NCBI GenBank assembly: GCA_002368805.1 | Contig: DFFH01000020.1 | Span: forward strand, 48,160 to 88,008 | Source: Mageeibacillus sp. UBA3781 | GTDB lineage: Bacteria; Bacillota; Clostridia; Saccharofermentanales; Saccharofermentanaceae | Direction of reading: 5' to 3' | DNA length: 39,849 nt | In this document: piece after piece, positions 7,991-17,266 of the stretch | Layout of the letters: every line of letters starts with the position of its first letter | Numbering within the stretch: the first letter of the stretch is position 1 | The notes under the pieces: model-generated | The model's database searches: none | Told to the model about the DNA's origin: nothing | What the model saw: only the letters and a program-made list of their open reading frames with translations | Position numbers and translations under genes: made by a program

Positions 7991-8594
7991 AGAACTACGT
8001 AAGCCGACCTGGATGACATATGTTATCTTTTCTGAACTGTTTGTCGTTCTTGTTTTTATCGATCAGTTCACCAAGGATCTTATTGTAAAATCACTTGCGC
8101 TTTCACAGGTCGATCCGATCATCAAGAATTTCCTTTCCCTGATGTATGTAAGAAATACCGGCAGTGCTTTTAGCATGTTTGCCAGTAAATCCTGGGGAGT
8201 GACCATGCTCTCAGTGATCTCCACGGTGGCTCTGATCGTTCTTTTGTTCCTTTCCTTTTTCGTTCTGGTAAGATTCCGCAGCAGAAGACTGTCGGTCGTT
8301 CTTATTTTCCTTTCCGCAGGTACGCTGGGAAATCTTATCGACCGCATTCGCTTCAAGTATGTCATCGACTTTATCCGTTTCGATTTCGGTTCTTATACCT
8401 TCCCGATCTTTAACGTCGCGGATATCTATGTCACACTTTCCTGTATCGTTTTGGCTGTAATGCTGCTTTTTAATGAGAAGTTTATTCCCGAGATCCCGTT
8501 CTCATCCAAGGAAGAAGAGAAACAGGAAGAATCCGGCAATCTTTTCCCGAAAGAAGATATCAGTGCGGATGACCGCTACCGTGAGGATAAGTAA
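7983..8594 (+). CDS. lspA: Lipoprotein signal peptidase (signal peptidase II)
   Basis: Aspartic protease in the membrane that cleaves prolipoproteins just before the lipidated cysteine. The 203-residue protein has four hydrophobic segments and the two catalytic aspartates in their conserved settings: D120 in GNLIDRI and D147 in NVADIY. RNTGSAFS near residue 57 is another family hallmark. A Glu/Asp/Lys-rich cytoplasmic tail of about 35 residues extends beyond the last helix and is longer than usual. The start overlaps ymdB by eight bases, and the stop overlaps the next ATG in TAATG, indicating translational coupling. At least two candidate substrates are in this window (2228 and 31572). Confidence 0.97.
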   Translation: MNKELRKPTWMTYVIFSELFVVLVFIDQFTKDLIVKSLALSQVDPIIKNFLSLMYVRNTGSAFSMFASKSWGVTMLSVISTVALIVLLFLSFFVLVRFRSRRLSVVLIFLSAGTLGNLIDRIRFKYVIDFIRFDFGSYTFPIFNVADIYVTLSCIVLAVMLLFNEKFIPEIPFSSKEEEKQEESGNLFPKEDISADDRYREDK

Positions 8595-9502
8595 TGATCG
8601 AGTCGTATATTGTTGAAAACTATACCGGACGCGTAGATGCATATATTCCCAAGGTATGCCCGGATCTGACCAGATCCCGTGCCGCACAGCTGATCGCGGA
8701 TGGAGCTGTCCTGATCGACGGGAAGCCCGTCAAAGCTTCTTTTAAAGTCCAGGGAGGAGAGAAGATCGACATCGATTTTCCGCCGCCGGTCGATACCGAT
8801 GCGAAGCCGGAAAATATCCCTCTGGATATCGTTTATGAGGATGACGATCTGATCATCATCAATAAACCGCAGGGAATGGTCGTGCATCCGGCTCCCGGTC
8901 ATTATTCCGGGACCCTTGTAAATGCGCTTCTTTACCACTGTGCCGGAAAACTCTCGGATATTAACGGTGTCATCCGGCCGGGTATCGTTCACCGTATCGA
9001 TATGGACACCTCCGGCCTGATGGTCGCAGTCAAGAATAATGAGACACATCTGGCGATGGCGGAGATGATCGCACAGCATGAAGTCGTCAGAGAGTACCGT
9101 GCATGCGTGTATGGAATTGTTGATTCGGATAAGGGAACGATCCATGCTCCGATCGGAAGAGCGTTGAACGACAGAAGAAAGATGACAGTCTGTGAGGGCG
9201 GAAAAGACTCCATTACACATTTTCAAGTCCTTGAAAGATTTAGAAAAGGCACGGATCTTCTATGCCGTCTCGAGACAGGCCGTACGCATCAGATCCGCGC
9301 GCATATGACATATATCGGTCATCCGTGTATCGGAGACCCGCTATATGCGCCGAAACGCGAAAAATATAATCTCTGTGGACAGGCACTTCACAGTACATCG
9401 ATCCGCTTTGTCCATCCGAGAACAGAGGAGATCATGGACTTTAAAGCAGATGTTCCGGAATACTATAAGACACTTCTGGATCTTCTGAGAAATGATGTCT
9501 GA
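8594..9502 (+). CDS. rluD: RluA/RluD-family rRNA pseudouridine synthase
   Basis: Converts specific uridines in 23S rRNA to pseudouridine. The first 65 residues form an S4 RNA-binding domain (SRAAQLIADGAVLIDGKPV). The catalytic domain carries NKPQGMVVHPAPGH near residue 90 and the HRIDMDTSG motif with nucleophile D136, then GRTHQIRAH. The length of 302 residues is standard. It sits directly after lspA, as in many Firmicutes (ylyB in Bacillus), and its ATG overlaps the lspA stop by one base. The exact target uridines cannot be read from the sequence, so the symbol is by family. Confidence 0.93.
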   Translation: MIESYIVENYTGRVDAYIPKVCPDLTRSRAAQLIADGAVLIDGKPVKASFKVQGGEKIDIDFPPPVDTDAKPENIPLDIVYEDDDLIIINKPQGMVVHPAPGHYSGTLVNALLYHCAGKLSDINGVIRPGIVHRIDMDTSGLMVAVKNNETHLAMAEMIAQHEVVREYRACVYGIVDSDKGTIHAPIGRALNDRRKMTVCEGGKDSITHFQVLERFRKGTDLLCRLETGRTHQIRAHMTYIGHPCIGDPLYAPKREKYNLCGQALHSTSIRFVHPRTEEIMDFKADVPEYYKTLLDLLRNDV

Positions 9503-9515
9503 AGGAGGAACGCCC

Positions 9516-10469
9516 TTGAACGAAGAATTGGTTTTGCATGTTGATCACCTTTTTGAAATTGCATCGAGCAACTGTGCCTGGCTGAAGATCGTATCCGAGA
9601 TTTTCGGCTGTGAAGTGGTGGCATTAGACTCCGGTATCGCGATAAAGGGAAGCGCTGACGATGTCCATAAAGCGGAGACCGTTATTTCGGCGATGGATAA
9701 GATCCTCGGGAAAAAGGAACAGCTGGATCTTCTTTCCGTTCGGTATCTGTGTCTTCTGGAGAATGAAAACCGTCTTTCAGACTTTATGGCGGATGAAGAT
9801 CCGGTGATCCTGACTACGCCTTCCGGCCGTTCTGTCCGGGCAAAGACTCTCGGTCAGCGTGTATATGTGGATGCCATGTCAAAAAATGATGTGGTCATCT
9901 GTAAGGGCCCTGCCGGTTCCGGTAAGACTTTCCTCGGAGTTGCAATGGCCGTGCTGGCACTTAGAAACCGATCAGTTTCCCGGATCATTCTGACGCGTCC
10001 TGCCGTCGAAGCAGGGGAGAAACTCGGTTATCTTCCGGGCGATATCGAAGAAAAAGTCGATCCTTATATGCGCCCGATCTATGATGCACTTCTCGAGCTC
10101 ATGGGCAGGGAAGCCTTTGAGCGTAATCTGGAGCGCGGTATCATCGAAGTGTCGCCTCTTGCATATATGCGCGGTAGAAATCTCGATGATTCTTTTATAC
10201 TTCTGGATGAGGCGCAGAATACTACGATCGAGCAGATGATGATGTTCCTTACCCGTATGGGCATGAATTCCCGCGTCTGTGTCTGCGGGGATACGACACA
10301 GATCGATCTTCCTTCCGGATATCCGAACGGCCTTGACGATGCGATGCGCGTTCTCCGTGATATTTCCGGGATTTCTACAGTTTCATTACAGGAGACCGAT
10401 ATTGTCAGAAATCCGTTGGTACAAAAGATCATAATGGCTTATAATGCAAGGGAGAGGAGAAGATCCTGA
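9516..10469 (+). CDS. phoH: PhoH-like ATPase
   Basis: A P-loop ATPase of the PhoH family, related to helicase superfamily 1 and linked to RNA metabolism and YbeY. GPAGSGKT (about residues 131-138) is the Walker A and FILLDEAQN (about 227) the Walker B. An N-terminal KH-like segment precedes the ATPase core. I chose TTG at 9516 because AAGGAGG (9502-9508) sits seven bases upstream; the longer frame starting at 9492 would begin inside the previous gene and before that site. The length of 317 residues is normal. YbeY lies two genes downstream in the same operon. Confidence 0.93.
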   Translation: MNEELVLHVDHLFEIASSNCAWLKIVSEIFGCEVVALDSGIAIKGSADDVHKAETVISAMDKILGKKEQLDLLSVRYLCLLENENRLSDFMADEDPVILTTPSGRSVRAKTLGQRVYVDAMSKNDVVICKGPAGSGKTFLGVAMAVLALRNRSVSRIILTRPAVEAGEKLGYLPGDIEEKVDPYMRPIYDALLELMGREAFERNLERGIIEVSPLAYMRGRNLDDSFILLDEAQNTTIEQMMMFLTRMGMNSRVCVCGDTTQIDLPSGYPNGLDDAMRVLRDISGISTVSLQETDIVRNPLVQKIIMAYNARERRRS

Positions 10470-10471
10470 CG

Positions 10472-12559
10472 ATGCGTAGTTCTAAGAAGAACCAGAAATT
10501 GTTTAAAGTGATGCGAATCATTGCAATCGTGCTTTTGGCGGTACTGATGGTGGCGATCGTTTACTTTGGTTCTCTTCCGAAGCAGTATGATGTCTATCAG
10601 GGTCAGACCAGTGAGTACGATATTTCGGCTACAAGAACGGTGACAGACTCCTATGAGACAGAGCGCCGTGCCCGTATTGCAAGATCGTCTGTTTCTCCGA
10701 TCTATGTTATTTCTTCCGATATTACCAAAGAGAATGAAGAACTTGTGGAGGAATTCTTCAATTATTGCGAGGAACTCCGTAAAGCCAATATCGATGATGT
10801 GGGTGTCGTGATACGTAATAAAGCGGAGATGGGAACGCTTCTCCAGAAGGGCGTAAAAGAGTCCTACTCGATCGAACTCTCCGATGAAGTGGCATATACT
10901 CTGGCGAATATCTCCTTTGTGGACTATTCCTATGTTGAGTTTGAAGCGAATGAGATCACAGGTATGATCACGATGAATACGCTTGATGCCCAGACGCTCC
11001 AACAGGAGATCAGCAACTACGTTTCCTACATGGAAGACAGCCGTACGCATGATAGTATGGAATATGTCTCTCAAAAAGATCTGGTCCGTACCCTCTTGAA
11101 CCAGCTTCTTAAGCCAAATGCCGTTTATGATGAAAAAGCGACCGAGAACGCACGTGTTGCTGCTTATAAAAATGCTATAAGCGAACCGGTCATGATCCAG
11201 AAAGGTAACCGTATCGTCAGTGTCGGTGAGACCATCACCCCGCACGTGTACAGCCAGCTTCAGGATCTGAACCTTCTGCCGACGAATTCTTTTAACTATA
11301 TGCTCCTGTTCGGTATTATCGTGTATATGTGCATTATCGTTGCCGCAGGTGCCTTTTATCTTTCGCGCTATGATGAGAAGGAACATATCGATTCCAAGAC
11401 GTTTATCGCTCTTATGCTGGCGTTTATCGTGCCTTTGATCAGCAGCCGCTATCTGACATCGATCTCTCCGCTTTTTACGACGATCATGTTTACGGCGGTC
11501 ATCTTCGCGATCTATCTCGGTATCCAGGGCGGTATTACGATGAGCTGGCTGTCGCTTCTTGTCATGCTCCCGATGAGCGGCTTTAATACGGAACTTATCT
11601 TCGTATCCGCGATCTCGATCTTTGTCTGCTCGGTTGTAGCCGGTCAGAAGAATCATAAGTTTAATGCAGCTACACTGATCATTCTTTCGTGTGTCGCTTC
11701 ACTGATGTCTTCTCTCGGTTATAATCTCGTTACGCAGTCCTCAACGACGGATACTTTTAATTCCGCACTGTGGAGCGTGATCAGTACCGGATGTTCCGTT
11801 GTTGCCGCAATCGGCTTCCAGCCGCTTTTCGAGCTGATTTCCAATTCCGCGTCTCCGATGCGTCTTCTGGATCTTGCCCAGCAGAGCCATCCGCTTCAGA
11901 AGAGACTGTTCCTCGAGGCTCCCGGTACTTCCCAGCACAGTATGATGGTGGCAAACCTTGCCGATGCTGCTGCGGAAGCGATCGGTGCGAATGCTCTTCT
12001 TGCGAAGGTCGGCTCTTACTACCATGACATCGGTAAACTCGAAAGACCGGAATATTTCACCGAGAATCAGCAGGATAAAGTAAATCCGCATGATAATCTC
12101 AGTATAGAAGAGAGTGTTGCGATCATTACTTCGCACCCGTCGGATGGCCTGAAACTTGCGAAGAAGTATCGTCTTCCGCTTGCGATCCAGAATATTATCC
12201 TCGAGCATCACGGAACCACTTGCCCGGGTTATTTCTATCTCAAAGCGAAGAAAGAGGCGCAGGAGAAAGGACTGCCTGAGCCCTCCAAGGAAAATTTCGC
12301 ATATAAGGGATCCGTTCCATCGACGCGTGAATCGGCGATCATCATGATCGCTGACTCCTGTGAGGCGGCGGTACGTTCACGTGGAGTACATGACGTAGAA
12401 GAGGCGGAAGTGCTTTTCCGTCAGATCGTGAAGCAGAAGATCGATGAGGATCAGCTGGTCCACTCCGGCTTGTCCTTCGATGATATCGAGAAGATGATCC
12501 GTGCATTTATTCAGGTATATGCCGGCTTCTTCCATGAAAGGGTGAAATATCCGGAATGA
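10472..12559 (+). CDS. pgpH: 7TM-HD membrane phosphodiesterase, PgpH type (cyclic-di-AMP hydrolase family)
   Basis: A 695-residue membrane protein of the 7TMR-HD family. Its best studied member, PgpH of Listeria, hydrolyses cyclic-di-AMP. Residues 14-33 are the first helix. An extracytoplasmic 7TMR-HDED-type domain follows to about 270. A block of several transmembrane helices runs from about 275 to 460, and a cytoplasmic HD domain starts near 485 with HDIGK at 518-522 and an EHHGT motif downstream. The position between phoH and ybeY is the conserved Firmicute arrangement. It starts two bases after the phoH stop and ends in an ATGA overlap with ybeY-era. The substrate is inferred from the family. 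Confidence 0.92.
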   Translation: MRSSKKNQKLFKVMRIIAIVLLAVLMVAIVYFGSLPKQYDVYQGQTSEYDISATRTVTDSYETERRARIARSSVSPIYVISSDITKENEELVEEFFNYCEELRKANIDDVGVVIRNKAEMGTLLQKGVKESYSIELSDEVAYTLANISFVDYSYVEFEANEITGMITMNTLDAQTLQQEISNYVSYMEDSRTHDSMEYVSQKDLVRTLLNQLLKPNAVYDEKATENARVAAYKNAISEPVMIQKGNRIVSVGETITPHVYSQLQDLNLLPTNSFNYMLLFGIIVYMCIIVAAGAFYLSRYDEKEHIDSKTFIALMLAFIVPLISSRYLTSISPLFTTIMFTAVIFAIYLGIQGGITMSWLSLLVMLPMSGFNTELIFVSAISIFVCSVVAGQKNHKFNAATLIILSCVASLMSSLGYNLVTQSSTTDTFNSALWSVISTGCSVVAAIGFQPLFELISNSASPMRLLDLAQQSHPLQKRLFLEAPGTSQHSMMVANLADAAAEAIGANALLAKVGSYYHDIGKLERPEYFTENQQDKVNPHDNLSIEESVAIITSHPSDGLKLAKKYRLPLAIQNIILEHHGTTCPGYFYLKAKKEAQEKGLPEPSKENFAYKGSVPSTRESAIIMIADSCEAAVRSRGVHDVEEAEVLFRQIVKQKIDEDQLVHSGLSFDDIEKMIRAFIQVYAGFFHERVKYPE

Positions 12560-14052
12560 TGATCAATATAGAGAATAAGACCCGTTCTTTTCAGAAGGAC
12601 GATGTAAAAGAGTTTTCCGCTTATCTGGAAAAAGCACTGGCACTCCTTATTTCCAAGGAGTATATCGATCCTGATCTTTCCGGATCGGATGCGGAGATCT
12701 CCGTGGATGTCCGGCTGGTCGGAGAAGATACTATCCGTAAGCTGAATGCCGAGTACAGAGAAAAAGACAGTGTGACCGATGTTCTTTCTTTCCCGATCCT
12801 CGATATGATGGACGGGAAACTCTCGGAAAAGCTCATGCCGTATGACTTTACATATCAGAACAGTAAGAAGATCCTTCCGATCGGCGATGTTGTCATCTGC
12901 CCGGAAAAGGCCAGAAAACAGGCGGAAGAATATGGACATTCGATGCAAAGAGAGATGGTATTTCTGGCGGTTCACTCCTTCCTTCATCTTCTCGGATTTG
13001 ATCATGAACACGGAAGAGATGAGGGTATCATGTTCGAAAAGCAGGATGATATCATGAATGAGATCGGGCTCCCGAGATCCTCGGACAGCCTTCACGTATC
13101 TCAGGAGGAACATCCCGTAGGTGAGATGCTTGCACACTGCGGATACTGTGCGATTGTCGGCCGTCCGAATGTGGGTAAATCCACACTTCTGAATACGATT
13201 TCCGGGATGAAACTTGCGATCGTCTCCCATAAGCCGCAGACGACAAGAAACAACATCCAGGCGATTTATAACCGTGACGATGCACAGGTGATCTTCGTGG
13301 ATACACCCGGTATTCATAAGCCGCAGTCGAAGCTCTCCGAGTTTATGGTGGATTCTTCTTTCCGCGCGGCAAAGGGTGCGGATGTCGTGGTCCTTATGGC
13401 TGACGGAAGATTTGAAAAACCGGCATCTGTCGAGATCCGTGCGGCGGAGATGGCCAGGAAACTTAAAAAACCGATGATCCTCGCGGTAAATAAAGCAGAT
13501 GCGGTATCTAAGGAATCACTTCTCCCTCTTATCGCGAACTACTCGAAGATCGCGGACTTTACCGATATTGTGCCGATCTCTGCGCTGAAAGATGATGGTG
13601 TGGATGAACTGATGAATGCGATCATCCGCCTTCTGCCTTCTCAGCCGAGATATTTCCCGATCGAAGAGGTGACAGACCAGTCGGAAAGAGAGATCTCTTC
13701 GGAGCTGATCCGCGAACAGATCCTGCACTTTACAAATGAAGAGATCCCTCATGGCACTGCAGTCGAGATCGATTCTTTTGAAGAAGTCCTGAAAGACGAT
13801 GCCATTGACAGCTACGACAGAAGCCTGATCCGTATCCATGCTTCGATCATCTGTGAGAAAGATTCCCATAAGAGTATTCTTCTCGGCAAAAATGGTCAGA
13901 TGATCAAGCGTATCGGAACAGCGGCGCGTGAGAATATCGAGAAAATGACCGAGTGTAAGGTATTCCTCGATCTTCATGTAAAAGTTAGAAAAGATTGGAA
14001 GAATCGTCAGGTATTCCTCGACGAGTTTGGATACAAAAAGAAGGATGATTAA
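12556..14052 (+). CDS. ybeY-era: YbeY endoribonuclease-Era GTPase fusion protein
   Basis: One uninterrupted frame of 498 residues carries two ribosome-maturation factors. Residues 1-170 are YbeY, the metal-dependent RNase for 16S rRNA 3'-end processing, with H140, H144 and H150 in the HSFLHLLGFDH signature. Residues from about 195 are Era, the GTPase that binds the 16S 3' end: G1 GRPNVGKST at 202, the QTTRNN switch, DTPG at 249, NKAD at 312, and a C-terminal KH domain with GKNG at 444. The linker (about 171-195) shows no known domain. ATGA overlap with pgpH. AGGAGG (13103-13108) in the linker precedes an in-frame ATG at 13126 that would give a normal-length Era of 308 residues, though at a long spacing of 17 bases. 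Confidence 0.95.
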   Translation: MMINIENKTRSFQKDDVKEFSAYLEKALALLISKEYIDPDLSGSDAEISVDVRLVGEDTIRKLNAEYREKDSVTDVLSFPILDMMDGKLSEKLMPYDFTYQNSKKILPIGDVVICPEKARKQAEEYGHSMQREMVFLAVHSFLHLLGFDHEHGRDEGIMFEKQDDIMNEIGLPRSSDSLHVSQEEHPVGEMLAHCGYCAIVGRPNVGKSTLLNTISGMKLAIVSHKPQTTRNNIQAIYNRDDAQVIFVDTPGIHKPQSKLSEFMVDSSFRAAKGADVVVLMADGRFEKPASVEIRAAEMARKLKKPMILAVNKADAVSKESLLPLIANYSKIADFTDIVPISALKDDGVDELMNAIIRLLPSQPRYFPIEEVTDQSEREISSELIREQILHFTNEEIPHGTAVEIDSFEEVLKDDAIDSYDRSLIRIHASIICEKDSHKSILLGKNGQMIKRIGTAARENIEKMTECKVFLDLHVKVRKDWKNRQVFLDEFGYKKKDD

Positions 14053-14054
14053 AC

Positions 14055-14819
14055 ATGGGAGCGAGTTTTTCCATTCGCGGAATCGTGATCGCTTCCAGAC
14101 CGCATCGTAATCAGGATGCCATTATCACGATATTCACGCCTCAACAGGGATTGATCTCCGTGATGGTACCCGGTGCCAAGAAGCATTCCTCACGGCTTGC
14201 GCCACTTGCAACGCCTCCTCTTCTGGCTGACTTCATGTTAAGTGAAAGCAAAGGCTTCTATTATCTGAAGGAAGGGGAGACTGTCGAGAGTTTCCGCGGT
14301 CTTTATGATTCTTTTGAAGCACTTACCTGTGCCTCACATATCCTTGAGATCATCAAGGATACAGCAGTGGATCCGGAATCATCACAGGCGCTGTTTCCGC
14401 TTCTGGTATATGTTCTGTATGACCTTTCCAAGCATCCGGAGAAATACAGGCAGATCGTCGCGGCTTTTGAGTGGCGGGTGATGGATGCGCTTGGATTCGG
14501 TTTCGATCTCAGTGAATGCGACTGCGGAAATCCCGATAAGATGCCGACACGGGCTTTTTCTTTCAGTAAATGCCGCCTGTACTGCTCCGCGATCGGCTGT
14601 GTGGCAAAAGCGAAGGACTATCAATTTGTTTCTCTCGGATGCGTCGAAGCACTGCGATATATACGTGAAGCACCGCTGGAGAGACTAAGTGCTTTTCGCG
14701 CGGAAAAATACGTGCTGGACGATCTTTGTGCAGTTACACACCGGTATTTGTGTGACCGTCTCGAAAAGAACTATGACAAGATGGAGATACTGGATACGCT
14801 TCCACCGATGAAAGATTAA
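14055..14819 (+). CDS. recO: DNA repair protein RecO
   Basis: Recombination mediator of the RecFOR pathway; helps load RecA onto SSB-covered single-stranded DNA. At 254 residues it has the N-terminal OB-fold opening (GIVIASRPHRNQDAIITIFT, then GLISVMVPGAKK) and a helical C-terminal domain. A cysteine cluster (C-x-C near 154-156 and C-x3-C-x4-C near 170-180) matches the zinc-finger position, with spacing that differs from the usual CxxC pairs. It starts two bases after ybeY-era, matching the common era-recO order. Its TAA stop shares two bases with the stop of the convergent helicase gene, and no terminator lies between them. Confidence 0.92.
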   Translation: MGASFSIRGIVIASRPHRNQDAIITIFTPQQGLISVMVPGAKKHSSRLAPLATPPLLADFMLSESKGFYYLKEGETVESFRGLYDSFEALTCASHILEIIKDTAVDPESSQALFPLLVYVLYDLSKHPEKYRQIVAAFEWRVMDALGFGFDLSECDCGNPDKMPTRAFSFSKCRLYCSAIGCVAKAKDYQFVSLGCVEALRYIREAPLERLSAFRAEKYVLDDLCAVTHRYLCDRLEKNYDKMEILDTLPPMKD

Positions 14820-17260
14820 AGATCATCCCAGAAGATCTCGGCCTCGTCGGACAGGTATTCGGCCACTCTCCAGTGCTCCGGCCAGAGAAGTCTGTAGTCC
14901 TCTCTGGAATATCTTTCATCCATAAGAACGATAAAGCCTTTATCATTTTCGTCACGAATTACACGTCCTGCTGCCTGAAGGACTTTCTCCCATCCCGGGA
15001 ACTTGTATGCAAAAGAGAAGCCGTCACCGAATTTGTTCTGGAAGTATTGGCTTAAGATCTCTCTTTCCTTGCTGATCTGCGGAAGACCGACGCCGACGAT
15101 AAATGCGCCTTTCAGGCGGTCTCCGACAAGATCGATGCCCTCGCCGAAGTGTCCGCCGAGAACGGCCAGACCGAGAAGCGTCTTATCTCCATGACGGTTG
15201 AAACGGTCCAGATAATGCTTTTTATCCTCCGCTCCCATTCCCTGTGTCTGGATCATCAGCTCGATATCGGGGTCCTGCTGCGTCGCCTTGGAAAGGCGGG
15301 AATAGATCATCTCCATATAGGCAAAGGACGGGAAGAAGACCATGAAGTTCTCCTTGTGTCCGGAGATCATCCGAAGGATCGTTCTTGCGATCATGTCACA
15401 TGTGAAATTCCGCTCCTGATAGGTGGTCTTTATATCTTTCAGGATCAGCACCTGAAGATTCTCGGGCGGAAAAGGACTCGGCAGCTGGATCATCCTGGAA
15501 AAAGTGGTCTCTTTTCCGACGATCATACTTCTGTAGTACTGTGCAGGAGACATGGTCGCAGAGAAGAATACGGCATTGTGATTGTCTTTTAATATATTCG
15601 CCAGCTTGTCCGATGCATCCAGACAGTCCAGTGTGATCGAGATATCATACTGTCCGTTGCTGCATGCGCCGGAGCGTGTGACCTCGATAATATAGGCATT
15701 ATCGAAATACAGCTCGATGATGGTAAGGAAGAACCTTGCTTCAAAATAGAACTCGGTGAGTATCCTTCGTTTCTCGCGGTCTTCGAGATCAGCGAGAATG
15801 TTTGCAATGTGGAAGCACAGTGCCCAGAGGAGCTGGTAGAGATTCTTCGGTACGGTACGCGTTGCACGGAAATCTTCTCCGATGACGACTTCGCTCTCCT
15901 TTATGGCAGGCTCTGCCATGTTCAGCCCTGCAGAATCTTTTTCAAAGGCATAATCCAGGAGTGTGAAGTAATCGACGAGCTGGTGACTGTATTTCTCTGT
16001 CTTCTGGGATATCGTCGAAAGGACCGGAAGTGCGGTCAAAAGCGTACTCCTTGAAAGGGTCGCGCTGAACATTTCACGGGAACGTGAGATCATGTTATGC
16101 GCCTCATCGATCAGGATCGTGTGACAGAATTCATTGACGGCAAAATACCGCTGCAGCCGGATCCTCGGATGGAAGATATGATTATAGTCGCAGATGATGA
16201 CATCGCAGAAATTCGAAGCATCCAGTTGAAGTTCGTGCGCACAGATACGGTGCTTCTCGGCGACACGGCGGATATCTTCCGGGTAGATGGCATCCAGACC
16301 GTGAAGCTCTTCAAGAGCAGCATTCAAGCGGGAATAGTATCCATCTGCGAACGGGCAGAAACGGCTGTCACAGAACTCTTCTTTCGCTGTACACATCTGT
16401 TCTTTCGGTGCGAGCTGGATCGACTTGATGACCAATCCCTGGTTCCGCATATCGATAAGAGCCTTATCCGCGACTTCACGGGTAGCCAGCTTGGCCGTGG
16501 CATAGAAGATCTTGCCGCCTTCGGCACTCGGAAGCCATTTGATGGACGGATACAGGGTGCTGATCGTTTTTCCGATGCCTGTCGGGGCCTCTGCGATGAG
16601 AGTCTCTTTATGCTTGAGAGAAGAAAGGACCGCTTTCATGAAGTCTTTCTGGCCACTGCGAACCACGGTGTACGGGAATTTCATAGCGGCGATGGACTCG
16701 TTTCTCGCGTTTTCGTAGTTGCTGATCCTGGTCGCTTCGTTAAGATACAGCGCCATCGTATTGTCGAAGAACTCCGAAGCTTCATCACGTGTGAAGATAC
16801 GGCTTTTCTCGAGAAATTGGTAATTAAGGAACGAGACGTAACGAAGCGTGATCGTTATATCTTCTGCTTCCGCGTGAGAAAGATAATACAGATGGGCATA
16901 TATTTTCACTTGCGCTTCGTGTGTAGGAAGGATCAGCGACTCGACCTTTTCCGCCACACGGTTGTGTGTCTTGATCTCGATGATATTTACAGAAGAGGTA
17001 TTACTGTCTTCGATGATGCAGTCGGCACGTCCGGAGATCTGTATGGTGAAAAGCTCATATTCCAGTGTAGTGCCAAGAGAATACTCGGAAAAAACACAAT
17101 CTTCTCCATATTCATTCTTTATATCTCTAAATACACGCTGATGCATCCTGGTGCCATCCAATCCGGACACACCGCCGTATCCGGCGCCCAGGAGAGAACC
17201 GGAACGATAGATGCGCTCGCTGAGCGCTCTGACAGAAATCTTGTGAAGTGCTTTTTCCAT
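14816..17260 (-). CDS. XPD/DinG-type Fe-S DNA helicase with N-terminal PD-(D/E)XK-like nuclease domain
   Basis: An 814-residue superfamily 2 helicase. The first 130 residues look like a RecB/Cas4-type PD-(D/E)XK nuclease: GRAD (D80), EIKT (E95, K97) and a following HEAQVKIYAH helix with the conserved Gln. The helicase core has Walker A APTGIGKT (225-232), DEAH (385-388) and four cysteines (290, 297, 302, 340) placed as the XPD/DinG iron-sulfur cluster. QAAGRVIRDENDKG near the C-terminus is motif VI. This architecture is known among bacterial DinG-like proteins and suggests a DNA repair role. Start: the second of two close ATGs (17260; the other is 17266), because the predicted transcription start falls exactly there. 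No ribosome binding site is visible. Confidence 0.88.
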   Translation of the reverse strand: MEKALHKISVRALSERIYRSGSLLGAGYGGVSGLDGTRMHQRVFRDIKNEYGEDCVFSEYSLGTTLEYELFTIQISGRADCIIEDSNTSSVNIIEIKTHNRVAEKVESLILPTHEAQVKIYAHLYYLSHAEAEDITITLRYVSFLNYQFLEKSRIFTRDEASEFFDNTMALYLNEATRISNYENARNESIAAMKFPYTVVRSGQKDFMKAVLSSLKHKETLIAEAPTGIGKTISTLYPSIKWLPSAEGGKIFYATAKLATREVADKALIDMRNQGLVIKSIQLAPKEQMCTAKEEFCDSRFCPFADGYYSRLNAALEELHGLDAIYPEDIRRVAEKHRICAHELQLDASNFCDVIICDYNHIFHPRIRLQRYFAVNEFCHTILIDEAHNMISRSREMFSATLSRSTLLTALPVLSTISQKTEKYSHQLVDYFTLLDYAFEKDSAGLNMAEPAIKESEVVIGEDFRATRTVPKNLYQLLWALCFHIANILADLEDREKRRILTEFYFEARFFLTIIELYFDNAYIIEVTRSGACSNGQYDISITLDCLDASDKLANILKDNHNAVFFSATMSPAQYYRSMIVGKETTFSRMIQLPSPFPPENLQVLILKDIKTTYQERNFTCDMIARTILRMISGHKENFMVFFPSFAYMEMIYSRLSKATQQDPDIELMIQTQGMGAEDKKHYLDRFNRHGDKTLLGLAVLGGHFGEGIDLVGDRLKGAFIVGVGLPQISKEREILSQYFQNKFGDGFSFAYKFPGWEKVLQAAGRVIRDENDKGFIVLMDERYSREDYRLLWPEHWRVAEYLSDEAEIFWDDL

Positions 17261-17266
17261 ATACAT

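Noticed and set aside
10439..11656. A 405-codon minus-strand frame opposite the 7TM-HD gene
   Set aside because: Shadow frame; composition is dominated by residues produced by reverse reading of common codons, and it has no ribosome binding site.
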